Source of the DNA: Hypsibius dujardini
Lineage: Eukaryota > Tardigrada > Eutardigrada > Parachela > Hypsibiidae
DNA: 45,607 nt
Assembly: GCA_001579985.1 (NCBI GenBank)
Contig: LRSR01009621.1
Location: 1 to 45,607, forward strand
Direction: 5' to 3'
Both the position numbers and the translations under genes were made by a program. Positions within the stretch are counted from its first letter, which is position 1. Each line of letters opens with the position of its first letter. This document shows, piece after piece, positions 10,183 to 21,256 of the stretch. A model generated the notes under the pieces. That model worked only from the letters and a program-made list of their open reading frames with translations. It was not told the origin of the DNA and did no database searches.

Positions 10183-13100
10183 GCGTAGCTGGTCGGAACA
10201 GGGCTCACAACCTCCTCGGACTCATCCTCCCCATCCAACAGCCGTTCTACTTCCGATCGTCCCCGGCGCTGCTTTACCTTCTCTTCGGTCTCGGATTTCT
10301 CTGTCGCATGAGACACCTCCCTCGTCCAGCTGCAAGATGGAGGCTGAAGTGAACAGTGAACAACCTCCTCGGACTCACCCTCCCCATCCAACAGCCGTTC
10401 TACTTCCGATCGTCCCCGGTGCTGCTTTACCTCCTCTTCGGTCTCGGATTTCTCTGTCGCATGAGACTCCTCCCTCGTCCAGCTGCAAGATGGAGACTGA
10501 AGTGAACAGTTTGGAAAACGATTTTCGGAAACTTCTTCGTCCCCGCCCATCCACGGACGCGTTACCACAGCTCTAGGTTAGAGGTATTCGGAACTGTTGG
10601 CAAATGGGATTACTCGGAAGTAATGCGGAATGATGCAAAGGGAGCGACACTCGCAAATAATGGCTTTATCTCTTTCGCGTCCTGGATCGTATCGGAAATA
10701 ATTCGGTCATAGAACCAATTTAGAGTCGATTGTGTGCATTCCTGCATCCGACGCACAAAGCTTTATTGAGTTTAGCATTCTTTTTATGGCCTGCATGAAA
10801 ACTACGAAAATGAAAAAACTAGACGTGGAAAAGACATAAAAACTAAAATTTTAGAATGAATTAGAAAAATACGTTTTGACACGCCTAGCTGGTTAGTTGT
10901 TTGATTACTGCCGTGAAACGGAGTTCATTTTTACAGGAACCAGAGCTTCGGATGAATCTTGACAAATAATTATAATGAAGTAGTGAAAATTTCAAATGTT
11001 TTTGGAGACCAATGGTGCATGACCACTTACCGGAGACCGACGGGGCCTTCGCACTCCCACCGCGTCTGATCCGTCGGAAAAGCTGGCAGTCCCCACTGTC
11101 CCAATTTCTCTTTCTCGAGCAGCACATCTCCTGCGGCTTCCGGTCCGCCAACTGCTCCTCCAACCGCTGTGCCAGCCATAAATCACCCGGTTCCACGTCC
11201 CTCAAATCCGATTGGTCCTGCGCTGATGGGCTGAGTATTCCGGTTGGAGGTGGCCATCAAGATTAGACTTGACTCGGGGATTGACATTTTTAATTCTGCG
11301 CGAACCCGAAACCCGAAACTCGAAAAAGAGCACTCCCCGAAAAAGATCTTATTAACTAGAAATTTGAGAAATCTTGCACTTCTGGCCAATGTTACGGAGG
11401 GACTTGTTAATGTTACAAAACAACAGCTTTTCAAAGGATCGGATGGTCTTTCAACTGGAATGGTCTAAGTCTACAAGTCCAAACGCCATGCCATTATACA
11501 ATCTTCCCCTTCATGAAATAAATGCAGTCGTTGAAAGAATGCCCTACCTCTAGTACAATGAAAATCCTGAAATTCGAACGCCGTCACACTTCAGTTTCTA
11601 CTTTACTGTCTCAAACTCCAAACTGGCAATGGCCGGCTGCGAGCAAACGGCTCGACAGAAATAAACTCAGGTGACTGTTCGAATCTCGGGACTTGGACTG
11701 TACACACGAAAATATTAAGTACCACAGATCATACGAAAAGTCAATTTTTCCCACATATCATACGCTCTACTCATTCGGTCAGCGCAAGGTTTTTGCTACG
11801 TGTGTATGCGGATTCGTTACACCCGAAAAGGCGGCGTTTCCGTCTACCGTGTCGAGTCACAAAGCAAGAATGAAAAAACATGACGATCCAATCTCATCCC
11901 ATCCCAAAATGAGAAATTAGCGACGGTTTTTGGTCATTTCTATCTCGCTACACAAGGTTAATTATAACGCTGAGTTTTGGATGTTACAAATTTGAGAATC
12001 TATCTAAAAAGTCCAAAATTTAGTAAATCAGACGAGATTCGTTTAGTAAAGTTTTCAGGCGAATGTCCAAATGGGATAAGGAGTCCTGATGACGTCACGT
12101 GATGTATTAAAAAAAACGCAAAAGTTTGCAAACCTGAACTACTGTGGAAAAACATTGGAAACTGAATTTTGGAAAAGAATTTTTCTATTTTTCCTTGCTG
12201 AAACGTTCGGCAACCCTGCTTGAAGTTTCAACACGAACAAAAGCCGGGTTGCCCTAACTACTGTACTGCCGCGTTAGCTTCGCGCAGTAGAAGTAGACCC
12301 ACCGTAAACTTAGACCTATGAATCCACGCATGAACTTACGTGCACTCCGGGCTAGGATAACGAAGTAATGCTCTTGCAGTGCGCGAAGCTAACGCGGCAG
12401 TACAGTATCAGGACGGGCCCCCTTTGGGCACATTCAAACGTCGTCATCCCGTATCAAAATGATACCGATAAAATATTACGAGTGTCGTAAAGTGTCTGCC
12501 CACAGCCCAGAAAATACTCTGCAGAACTCCTTTCGGAAGTGCATTTACTTTGATGATCAGTAAAAGGAACAGGTATGCTTGGATCCAGATCTGCATCTTT
12601 TATTGCCGTAACAGGTGAATCGTTAAGTAAGCAAACGAATGTGTTAGCATGCGACGCTGAGTCAAGCTCGAGCTGTACTGAAAGAAATTATAGACGTCAT
12701 ATCTAGTTCTTGTTTTTCGTCACGAATTCGCACAAGGCTTATGGCAGCGCGGCGGATATAGCGGAAATTTGAATTCATTCTGGAAAGGCATATTTGAAAT
12801 TAGAAAAAAGCAGGAACAAAGCAATCGCTGCAGATCAGGTGGTTGATTGTTCGATTGTTTGAAAACCACCCCTTGTCCCGCCCCTTTGTCTATTCCCCGG
12901 ACCCTCCAATGTATTAAATTTTGTCGTTGACTGTACTAGTACACGACTAATCTCAATTTTGTGCTAGTGATGGGGACGGACCTTAGAAATATGCATTTAA
13001 AAACCGGCTCAGGATAAATTTCCTTTTCGTTCAAGAGAAGCCTAAAACATCAGTGTCCAAAACCCGTTCCCGCAGAAAAGACCTGTCAACACCCTTGCTC

Positions 13101-16100
13101 GCAGCTCTTAAGATAAAATAAAGTATTACTCTATCAATTAATTCTTATTATTAAACTAAATTGCACAAAATGTTACATTGCTGTAATTCACTCTAAAGCA
13201 ATTCAGATTAAATATTATGGTTAATTTTGCATTTAACTCTATCGACACTAATATGAAGTGTTATTAGTAGTCTTAGTCTTATATGAAATTCTTGTAATAA
13301 GTCGCTTAGTATGAAATATTTTTTCCCCTCACCTGTTTGCTTTTTCATCATTTCTTACAAATTAATACTGAGTCGGACAAACACTGTAGATGTTGATGGT
13401 TTCCCCTAACCTTCTAAAAGTGCGGGGCTACATTTGCTTTCACCGAGAAGCCGTCAGAAAAAGCCAAATGTCTTATAAAAATATCGTAAATATCAATATA
13501 TCAATATCGTGTGAATACAGTACGAGGAATTCATCCCAATCCCAAACCACCCTTTTTCGTACGAGTTTATTTTGAGACACTGGTATTTCCAGTCACTCTG
13601 CACTTCGTTAAATGATGGACTAAATGATGAATTATTCAAGTTATTATCATACCTAAATTCATAAATTAGTGACTGATGATATTTGGCACTCTGTGGCACT
13701 CTGTTGATGGGGTTGGAGCTGAGAAGACGGCTTCCTCCTCTGGTCGGGGCCGCGCGAGACCCCGAGCATGACGGCGTGCAGTGGCCGCTTGTGTCGGCGT
13801 TGGTGCAGATGTTGACATCGCAGTGGAAGTAGACCACCTTGCCCGCCGGCACGGCATCGAACCAAAACTCCGCCACCGTAAACTCCAGTGCCCGTCGCTC
13901 AATCCGCGTCACTTCCACAAAGCCAGGTCCCATTTCGTTGCACCTTTAAAAATACGGACCAGCGTGAAGTATGGACACAGTCTTACCGAGGAATGTCAAT
14001 CTTATTTTTTGCTGGTTTCTTTGAGTTTTATTATTGATTTATTAATTTTAGCGCATTTTTTCGGAGATTTATTTCATTTCTATGTTTCATTTACTCAAAC
14101 TTGAGTAATGCTTCGGGTAATGTGTGCTTTACCTTCAGTCAAGAAAGACAGTACATTTTCCTTCAAATGAAATAATCAGCGCAGTAAATAGCAATTTAGT
14201 TCTTATCTGCTTTTATTAAATTCTTGAATATTTTTTAATTTAAAAAAATTCGATTAAAGTATTTATTTATCAAGTTAATAATTAGTATATTTTTGAAATA
14301 AAATGTGTAACTGTTATCTAGAATATTCAGGAAAATAAATAATAATTTTGCTTGTATCTGCTTTTTATTCTATTCTTGAATTTTTTAAAATAAAAAATTC
14401 GAATAAGATGCGCTTTATTTTGATGAAAGCAGAAAGTGTCTAGAGATCCCACTGCGGGATACATTACGACATGCTATCCTTACCCTCGCGGGGCGATGAC
14501 TTGATAGCTGATGGGGTTCTCGTGGTTCGCGTCGGGAGTGGCCCAGCATCGGCTCCCCAGCATGTTGTAGTTGTCGTCAAAAGCGTCGTCGAGTTCCACG
14601 GTGACAATGTGGACATTGGTACTCCCGAATCCACCAAAGTCCTCCAGCGAGTCCGTCCGCGACTTGGCACTAAGCATAGAGACACATGTCACTAGGGAAC
14701 ATTCAACAATGACGTCAGCGCCTTGTAGGGGGGGGGTTGTACTTTGATAACGAGCTCTGATGCTAAGGGGGTGGGGGTCCAGCCGTGGCTGACGTCAGCA
14801 TATATCGTTTCGATTTTTCGCCATTTCTCAGCCTCTGCTAAAGTTTTTATCTTTATTGACCTTTTTGTGGTATCCTCCATCAACTCAACGGAAAAAATTC
14901 GACGAAAGCGATGGCGCTTAAACAGACAGACTAGAAGTGAAATGTTGAGTTTTTGGCAAGGTTGTCGAACGCGACTTGCCAATATGACTTTTAGCAGGTG
15001 TGGGGGGGGGCGGTTCGAACTGACGTCAGGCCTTGAAGAACAAGGGGGTCTAAGAATTTCTGACGAGCTCTGACGGAAGGGAGGGGGGAGTAAGGTCGCC
15101 TAATATCAGGCGTTGACGTCATTGTTGAATGTTCCCTTATGGAGCTCTCTGATAGAAACTGCAAAGCACAGCGCGATCTGCAAAACTTGACAGGGTTCTT
15201 TCATTGACATAAAATTGGCTTGCCTCTAAAACTGAAATCCACTTTTGCTGAGAAAGCGTCATCATGCAAGACTTTTTCTGCTAAAGATATTGCCAAGAGC
15301 TCCTTTAACGAACATCAATGTTGCTCAATGTACATGTACCTCTCGTTTCATTGGAAAAAAATTAATTGGTTTTAAAAAATGATTTTAATTTTAGAAAACA
15401 CAGAACAAGAATTCGTGATGAACACGTGTCATTCAGATTTGAATGTTTTTGGAGCTGACCATAAATGTGCTTATCACTGAACGAAATGCTTCAAAAGTAT
15501 TTCAAGGGGACTAAGAACCCCGGATGACGTCTTGCAACGTTGCCATGCAAACGTTTTCAAATTCAATATAATTTTGTGTCATATGAAAGGTAATATTTAT
15601 TGCGGCTAAAGCAATCCATGCCTTGATGCCAGGAGAAAATATTTTTTAAAAACGTTTCAACTGACTGAAATTGGTTAAACCGGTTACACATTGAAAGAAG
15701 AATGAATGGTATACCGGTATGTGACGCGCTATTAGGGAACGTTAAACAATTACGTCAGCGCTCGATATTAGGTGGCCTTACCCTCTACCTCCCCTCTGTC
15801 ACAGCTCGTCAGTATTTTTGTTTACCGTGTTGGACACGCCCAACAAGTCCCCATATCCAATCATGATAGTTCTTTAACTCACGAGTATCATACTTAGTTT
15901 GTAACTCTGTCCACTNTTCTTTCCTTTCTTCCAGTTTATTTCTCTAACGGTCTTTACTATCAGTCTAATAAACTTGTTAACTATCCAACTGACGGTTGGT
16001 AGACCTAACAACCGCCACCACCCTGAATTTCAAACGCTGATGTCAGCGCCGTTGGAACCTCCCTATGCGTCAAAATCTTAAATTTTTGCATTATTAACAA

Positions 16101-19100
16101 AATTTCAGCACCGATGACACTTATAGTTATCCTCCGCATTTCAAAATCAGAACGAAGAACAGCTTCTAGATCGGTAGTGATGGGAATGTCAGTCGACCCA
16201 GCCTCCTCGTATCGTATTTCCTCGTCGTCGTCATCAAGATCTTCTTCCTTGTCCAGTGTCATGCAGAGGTGGTTATTTTTGGAGTGAGTAACATACCTGT
16301 TTTTCTGGTGGAGCCATCGGAACCTCTTGTCAGTACTAGTATGATGCTCAAATGAAGGGAAGAATAATGGCATACGGGTCTAAATTGTTACTGAAATGTA
16401 CGGGTTTTTTTCAAACTCTCAGAATCAAGGACATTTTGAGATATAAAATGGTTACGTAATCCAAGAACATACCCCACTCTCAGAGCTCGTCATCGATTGC
16501 TGACACGTACCCCCCTGAATTCGCTGACATAATTGTTGAACGTTCCCTTATCTTGCCAAAGTGTGCACAAAATTCAACATAATTTTGCGTAGGAATCCAA
16601 TACAAAATCTAATTATGGCAAAAAGAGTCAACGCTTTGACTTGTCCGAACAATGGATATGACGACCTGACCAGAATCTCACCGAGCATGGTGCCAGAACA
16701 AAATTAACAATATTTCACAGCCTCCCTTTTATTGGAACAGATTGTTTGTAAAGAACACGGGATAAATTGCAATTACCTCAGAGTGACTCCCAATGTCTCA
16801 TTGTGCAGGGGACCCTCGCGGATTTTCGGCCAAAACTGCTGGATCGATACGACGGTGACGGGATGGATGATGGGGATCACATCAGCCCCAGACGATCCGA
16901 CGTGGAAGTCAGACTGGTCCACCAGGTCAGCGGGTTCATCGCTGCAGGCTGTCGTGCAGCGTCCGGTGTTGTCACTTTGGGGGGCAAATGTTCAGGTCGC
17001 AGTGGAAGTAGGCCTTCTCTGCTGGGTCTTCAGTAAACTGAAATTGGAGCACTTCGTAAACAGCAATGTGCCGGGACTGCTGCTTGACCTTGACAAAACC
17101 CGGACCGTAGACGTTACACCTGAACCATCACAAACACGTTCCCAAATATCTGATGGCATGGTTTTTGTTGATTTCGATGGGCCACGGAATAATTGTAATA
17201 AGGTTTTAAAATATGTGCTTATCCTCTTCGCGAAATAAACTCAAAGCGTTGTGGGTGGTCGCGATCGTCCACCGGCGTCGCCCAGCAGCGGCTCACAATC
17301 ATCTTGAACTGTGCATTGCGCATTTCGATGGTTATAACATGGATCTCGACATCTAGTGCACCACCAAACTCATGGTAGAGTGCCTTATGAGATCGGACGC
17401 TGAAGTAATGAGAGAAGAAGATATGTGATATCACATTATTGTTAGGTTGTTCCCGGAACTTGCAAAAAGTACTGGGTAAGACAATTTCTAGCTTCACCTT
17501 TGATATGCCCTAATGATTAGCGAGTAGAGAAAGATAGAATTGCTGACAATTGGCCCCCAACTCCGCCCATTAAGACCAGACATTTTTTGACCAATGCTAA
17601 TCGACACAAAATTGAGTTTCAGTTGGAATAATATTAAGAGCTGTTTATTTCTATGGGTAAAAAGAGTCCCGCGTTTAAAGAAATTAAAACGGATGGAAAA
17701 AGTTATAGAGGGCGCTGCTTAAAAATCTCCTTGTAAGAGTGAGTTCATTGGAGAAATCAGAAAGTTCAAAAATGTGGTACACATTTTGGAAAAGGCGCTA
17801 TAAATTTTGGAAAACGCGGCACAAATTTGGCAATATATGCAAAATAACTTTTGGAAAACGCGGAATAAGTTTTGGAAAACATGCTATGAATTTGCAAGAA
17901 TGCGTTACAAATTTTAGAAAAGGAAAATTCAACTTCAACAATCCAGCGGAAGGTTTTCGGGGATCGTTTACGTACTTTTCCAGATTTTTTCAACGAGATT
18001 GCATCAGAATCCGCGCTAGTGTACAGTATATATAGGTGTATGTAAAAAAGATTCCCCAGATGACTTGGATAAGAACTGCATGAGCAAAAAATGTAAATCA
18101 CCTACTCAAAGGGGTTTCGACCTGTTGAAGGAACTTCATTTTTGTCTCTGCAGCAGTCACACCCACCGGCACGTTACTGTAGCGCCGCATGGAAGTGGTG
18201 GGAGCGGCGTTCGTTTTAAATGATGTTCCCTAGCATGAAGCGAACGCCGCTCCCAACACTTCCACGCGGCACTACAGTATCAGTTGTGAATATCGTACTG
18301 GCTGCGCGCGCGTACAAGCAGGGCTAGGCGCTTAGTTACCAATCGAACAGGCAGGGCTAGTCAGGTAGAGATGGGTTTTGGTCAAATGGCCAGTGCTATG
18401 ATGATAAAAAACCGAGTACGCGCGCGTAGCATTGACGTTGTGCATATAGACAGGCGCACTGTTAATCATAAAAAATTGTGCCTAAAGGTAGTATACAAAA
18501 TTGCGAGAGTAGGCATATGCCGTTGTGCCTGATACGCCAGTGAATTCTGCTGTCTGTACCTGATATCTTCTCGTCGCATTTCCTCATTGACGCCGACGAA
18601 ATTGACCGTAGGCCAGAACTGGAAATTCCACGACCGAGACGGGCAAATCAAGGGAGTGGTTAATGTCTTTCTCTGAAACTGTCCAGTAGAAGTGGGCTCA
18701 TATATGGTGATCATGGCGACATTGCTGTAGCTTACGGAGATTTGATCGGTGAAACCGCACTGTTGGCCACGCGGCAGGACGATCGCGAAGGCGTTCTGGT
18801 CGCTCGCCGGGGAATTGGTTGGGTAGCGGCGCGCACGACAGGCCGGTATGTTGTGCCTGCCAATCAGGATGCTCTCCACCCGGGCGCGGTCCTGATTGAC
18901 GGCCGGAATGCTGACCCATTGGAATATCTCCTTGTCCAGCGCTCGGTAGAGGATTGCATCACCCTCGCAATGAAGCATCCCGAACCCGGCTGGACGTTGA
19001 GTCTTCTAGAAATAAAATAAGAGACCATAAGAGAATAAAAGGAAGTGAATAAGGAATAAGGAATAAATTTCTGATATAAGAATTATTACGGGCGGATGGC

Positions 19101-19923
19101 GTTCTGTTGGTGCAGCCGCGGTGTCTGATGATTTGTTTAGATACACAGAGAGCTGTGTGATGGGCAAACCATAAGTAATTTCACCCTACTGTTTGTGAAG
19201 GGTCACACCACCTCACTCCTAATTCTAGTGGCTCAACCTTAGAAGTGGTATGAAGAAACGTTGAACCGAAGAAGTCTTTCCGCACAAATAACCTTTTGGC
19301 AGACACACAAATAATAAGTATCGTCGCCTGCTCTTGCCATGTTTGAACAAAATGAAATGACTCTACTTCCGCTTTGCACGTCGGATTGTTCGGAGTCTCG
19401 GACTCATTCTTTTACTGTTGGTTTTCAGACAAATTACATTTCCCGTGTAGTAATTGTGTCCAAAAAAATCGCTGCAGGGCAAAAATTGCTTTTTAATGTG
19501 GAGTATTAAATTTTTAATCCCTCAATCACGTTACCACTGCGGGAGTGCTTTGATAAATCTATTAAATAAAACAACGAAACTTAACAAACGTTTCGGTTCT
19601 GCTTACATCGGAGATAAATCACGGATAAACCCCTTCTCTTTCAATCGAAATCAATATGGTACTGTACTGCCGCGTTAGCTTCGCGCACCTGTAACGCCGC
19701 CCCGGGCGATTGTCCCCCACTCCGTGTGTTATTGCCCGGGCAGTATATACTGAGAATGCTGTGTTTGTTGCGCGAAGCTAACGCGGCAGTACAGTACTGT
19801 GATTTTACTTACGCTGTCCTTGGCGGCATCTGTAATGATGTCGCTAATAAACCGACGGGAGACTGCAGCTGCCACCGACCAGCACACAACCAGAAGCGAG
19901 ACAATGTGAGTCTTGAATAACAT
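9981..19923 (-). CDS. Secreted zona pellucida (ZP) domain protein
   Basis: Model exons, 5' to 3' on minus: 19923-19813 (signal peptide MLFKTHIVSLLVVCWSVAAA), 19005-18560 (ZP-N, with HCEG, PACRAR, QQCGF and ICPSRS cysteines), 14669-14484 and 13943-13653 (ZP-C, with GSRCWATPDA, GCNEMGPGF, YFHCDVNIC and GHCTPSC), and 11230-11031 (basic FRRIRRGG, a furin-like cleavage site as ZP proteins carry after ZP-C). Phases match at every join (0, 2, 2, 2, 1). A possible last exon is 10570-9981, holding two acidic 51-residue repeats and ending at a TGA; it joins in frame but is less sure, and no membrane span is evident. ZP proteins polymerise into extracellular matrices such as egg coats and cuticles. A second ZP-C exon pair inside the intron is degenerate. 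Length with the last exon would be 607 residues. Confidence 0.72.
10208..10510. repeat. 153-bp tandem duplication, two copies
   Basis: Two units, starting at 10208 and 10361, differ at only a few bases. The period is 153 bases, exactly 51 codons, so frames stay open through both copies. On the minus strand it encodes an acidic 51-residue unit containing ATEKSETEEE and GRSEVERLLDGE. Confidence 0.85.
10571..11030. other. AT-rich spacer, intron of ZP gene
   Basis: It lies between the fifth exon of the ZP model and its possible last exon. Apart from a donor GTAAGTGG at 11030-11023 on the minus strand I see no gene or repeat here. Confidence 0.4.
12015..12464 (+). repeat. Dispersed repeat R1, copy 1 (interrupted by MITE)
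   Basis: It matches 20,296-20,993 in the same orientation, including the block GGATAAGGAGTCCTGATGAC and a GGGCCCC-rich end. Copy 1 holds a MITE at 12,261-12,405; copy 2 lacks it at the matching site but carries a different insertion. Confidence 0.8.
12261..12405. mobile_element. MITE, CTGTACTGCCGCG family, copy 1
   Basis: The terminal inverted repeat begins CTGTACTGCCGCGTTAGCTT and returns as its reverse complement at the right end. TA flanks both ends. The paralogous locus at 20.9 kb has the empty site, with a single TA. A TA target suggests mobilisation by a Tc1/mariner-type transposase. Confidence 0.85.
13112..13255 (+). repeat. Dispersed repeat R2, copy 1
   Basis: About 140 bases, including CAAAATGTTACATTG and TTAATTTTGCATTTAACTCT, recur at 23,219-23,356 in the same orientation. 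The sequence is AT-rich and non-coding. Confidence 0.8.
13372..13470 (+). mobile_element. Orphan Helitron 3' end
   Basis: The block matches 7861-7945: CGGACAAACACTGT, then the hairpin at 13,403-13,427 (CCCC, TA, ACCTT, CTA, AAAGT, GC, GGGG, one mismatch in the stem), then AAAAGCCAA. No Rep or helicase sequence precedes it, so it is a truncated or non-autonomous copy. Confidence 0.6.
13944..14483. other. AT-rich intron between ZP-C exons
   Basis: No gene is seen. Two imperfect direct copies of an AT-rich block, each beginning TCTGCTTTT, lie at about 14,208-14,260 and 14,356-14,408. Confidence 0.5.
14695..15136. mobile_element. PIF/Harbinger-like MITE, copy 1
   Basis: Inverted ends begin GGGAACATTCAACAATGACG and close with the reverse complement at 15,136. 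The flanks are CTA on the left and TTA on the right, consistent with a 3-bp TWA target duplication after one change. It ends 25 bases upstream of the ZP-C exon acceptor at 14,670. Confidence 0.7.
15137..15734. other. Intronic spacer between two MITEs
   Basis: AT-rich sequence without an exon, repeat or RNA gene that I can recognise. Confidence 0.4.
15735..16547. mobile_element. PIF/Harbinger-like element, copy 2, TTA duplication
   Basis: Ends GGGAACGTTAAACAATTACG and its near reverse complement at 16,547 resemble those of the element at 14,695. TTA flanks both sides exactly. At 813 bases it is longer than its relative. A 122-codon minus-strand frame (16,373-16,005) with an acidic stretch lies inside, but has no transposase motif. 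One base at 15,916 is undetermined. Confidence 0.7.
16777..17399 (-). pseudogene. Decayed second ZP-C exon pair
   Basis: Exon remnants 17399-17223 and 17119-16777 parallel the used pair at 14669-14484 and 13943-13653. The first encodes SRCWATPVDDRDHPQ; the second CNVYGPGFVKV and AYFHCDLNIC. The phases (2 in, 2 across, 2 out) equal those of the intact pair. Two lesions are visible. The donor reads GG|ATAAGC where the other copy has GG|GTAAGG, and a run of six G (plus strand 16,979-16,984) is one base too long, shifting frame just after the NIC motif. With one base fewer the second exon would end in the expected phase. This is a tandem exon duplication whose upstream copy has decayed, unless the lesions are assembly errors. 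Confidence 0.7.
17765..17930. repeat. Degenerate tandem array of TTTTGGAAAACGCGG unit
   Basis: Five to six copies with a spacing of about 25 bases; AT-rich and non-coding. Confidence 0.6.
18177..18277. mobile_element. Hairpin MITE, CTGTA family variant
   Basis: Ends CTGTAGCGCCGC and GCGGCACTACAG with a longer inner inverted repeat around GGGAGCGGCGTTCG; TA on both sides. It is only 101 bases. Confidence 0.75.
19006..19812. other. First intron of ZP gene
   Basis: Between the signal-peptide exon and the ZP-N exon. It holds one MITE (19,662-19,794) and otherwise unremarkable sequence. Confidence 0.5.
19662..19794. mobile_element. MITE, CTGTACTGCCGCG family, copy 2
   Basis: The same 26-base terminal repeat as at 12,261 (CTGTACTGCCGCGTTAGCTT onward), TA on both sides, different centre. 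It ends 18 bases downstream of the ZP exon 1 donor on the gene's strand. Confidence 0.85.
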
Positions 19924-20295
19924 TTTACAACCATGAAGAGAAAGGATTTAATAAAGCGGAAATTCTGAGGTTGTAGTGAATCGCCAGTTGACCGTCAGGC
20001 ATGGGCGATTCTCGATGCAACTAGGTCCTGTTTTTGTTCTAGCGTTTAGACCTTGCTTATCTTCCATACATTGTGCCAGCTCTGCTTCACGATACGATTG
20101 CAAACTGCCGGGCGGCAATTCTGGGTGGCGCCTCTCAATTCGAGATTTGAACCTTAGGCAGTAGAACGAGTGTAATTGTTGCCGAACATCGTTGATAACG
20201 GTTATGAGATCGAGGTCAGTGAGCGGGGCTAGAATTTGAGATGGGATCGCCCTTTTTTAGTCATCGCTCCGCCCTTCAAGTCAAACAATATTTCG

Positions 20296-20993
20296 AAACT
20301 TAGTAAATTAGACGAAATTCGTCTAATAAAGTTTTGAAATGAATGTTCAAATGGGATAAGGAGTCCTGATGACGTCACGTGATGTATTTTGAGAAAAAAA
20401 AGTGCAAAAGTTTGCAAACCCAAACTACTTCTGTGGAAAAAAATATTGGAAACTGAAAACAAATTTCCGTTTTTCCTTGCCACAGCTGTTTGCAGGTTTA
20501 TACTTGCAAACTTTTGATTTGGTGTGGTTTGACAAACAAGACTACAGGTTGTTTGACTGGTGAAAACTTCAAACCGGCTTATCGATCAATCAACTCAATA
20601 CACGCATTACGAATTTCGTTGCTCAGAAATCTTCATTTGTTGTCATTTTCTTCGATTGATTGAGTCTGTCACCCGTTTTCAGTTTCCACTGTGCCAAATT
20701 TCAGTCTTAATTTTCAAATATGCTTTCCAAATGAATACAGTCTATTTCTTTGTGTTTGGTGACTAGGTTTTGGCCGATTTTTGCTTTAAGAAATTATAAC
20801 TTTATAATATGTTTAGTCTTGCGACTCACGATACGTCAAATCAAAAATTTGCAAGTAACCTGCAAGTAGCTGTAACACATTCGGCGACCCTGCTTGAATT
20901 TTTAACACAAACAAAGCGCCGGATAGCCCTTAATATCAGAATGGGGCCCCTTTGGGCATAAATAAACGTTATCATCCCGTTTTAAAATTATAC
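20296..20993 (+). repeat. Dispersed repeat R1, copy 2 (interrupted by a different element)
   Basis: It matches 12,015-12,464 in the same orientation. It lacks the 12,261 MITE but is split by a foldback insertion at 20,483-20,872. Confidence 0.8.
20483..20872. mobile_element. Foldback MITE nested in R1
   Basis: Ends CAGCTGTTTGCAGGTTTATA and, as reverse complement, CAGCTACTTGCAGGTTACTT. R1 copy 1 lacks it, so the insertion is younger than the R1 duplication. The target duplication is unclear. Confidence 0.7.
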
Positions 20994-21112
20994 TTTATAT
21001 TTTATATTTTAGTATTTAAAAAAGTTTTAGTATTTATTTTGAAATTAATAAAAATCGGCCACAAACAAATGGATCGGCCTCTGTATATACAATACATTAT
21101 AGTGAATGAAGG

Positions 21113-21256
21113 GNGGACGGACGGATGAACGAACGGAGGGACGGACGGATGAACGGACGGAGGGACGGAGGGACGGAGGGACGGAGGGACGGAGAGACGG
21201 AGGGACAGAGGAACAGAGAGACGGAGGGACGAAGTGACGGACGGACAGGCGGACGG
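21113..21256. repeat. (ACGG)n-type microsatellite
   Basis: Degenerate GGAC/GGAG tetramers, like those at 8.6 kb. Frames through it are artefacts. Confidence 0.85.

Larger units (their letters stand above)
11231..13652. other. Repeat-filled intron of ZP gene
   Basis: No credible exon is seen. The stretch holds an old dispersed repeat (12,015-12,464) with a TA-flanked MITE inside it (12,261-12,405), a repeat at about 13,112-13,250 shared with 23.2 kb, and a copy of the Helitron 3' terminus at 13,372-13,470. The rest is AT-rich without recognisable structure. Confidence 0.6.
17400..18559. other. Intron of ZP gene with short tandem repeats and a MITE
   Basis: It contains a degenerate tandem array at 17,765-17,930 built on TTTTGGAAAACGCGG, and a small hairpin element at 18,177-18,277. 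No exon is apparent. Confidence 0.5.

Noticed and set aside
16005-16373. 122-codon minus-strand frame with an acidic stretch, first considered as the C-terminal tail of the ZP protein
   Set aside because: It lies wholly within a TTA-flanked transposable element and has no splice phase that fits the ZP exons.
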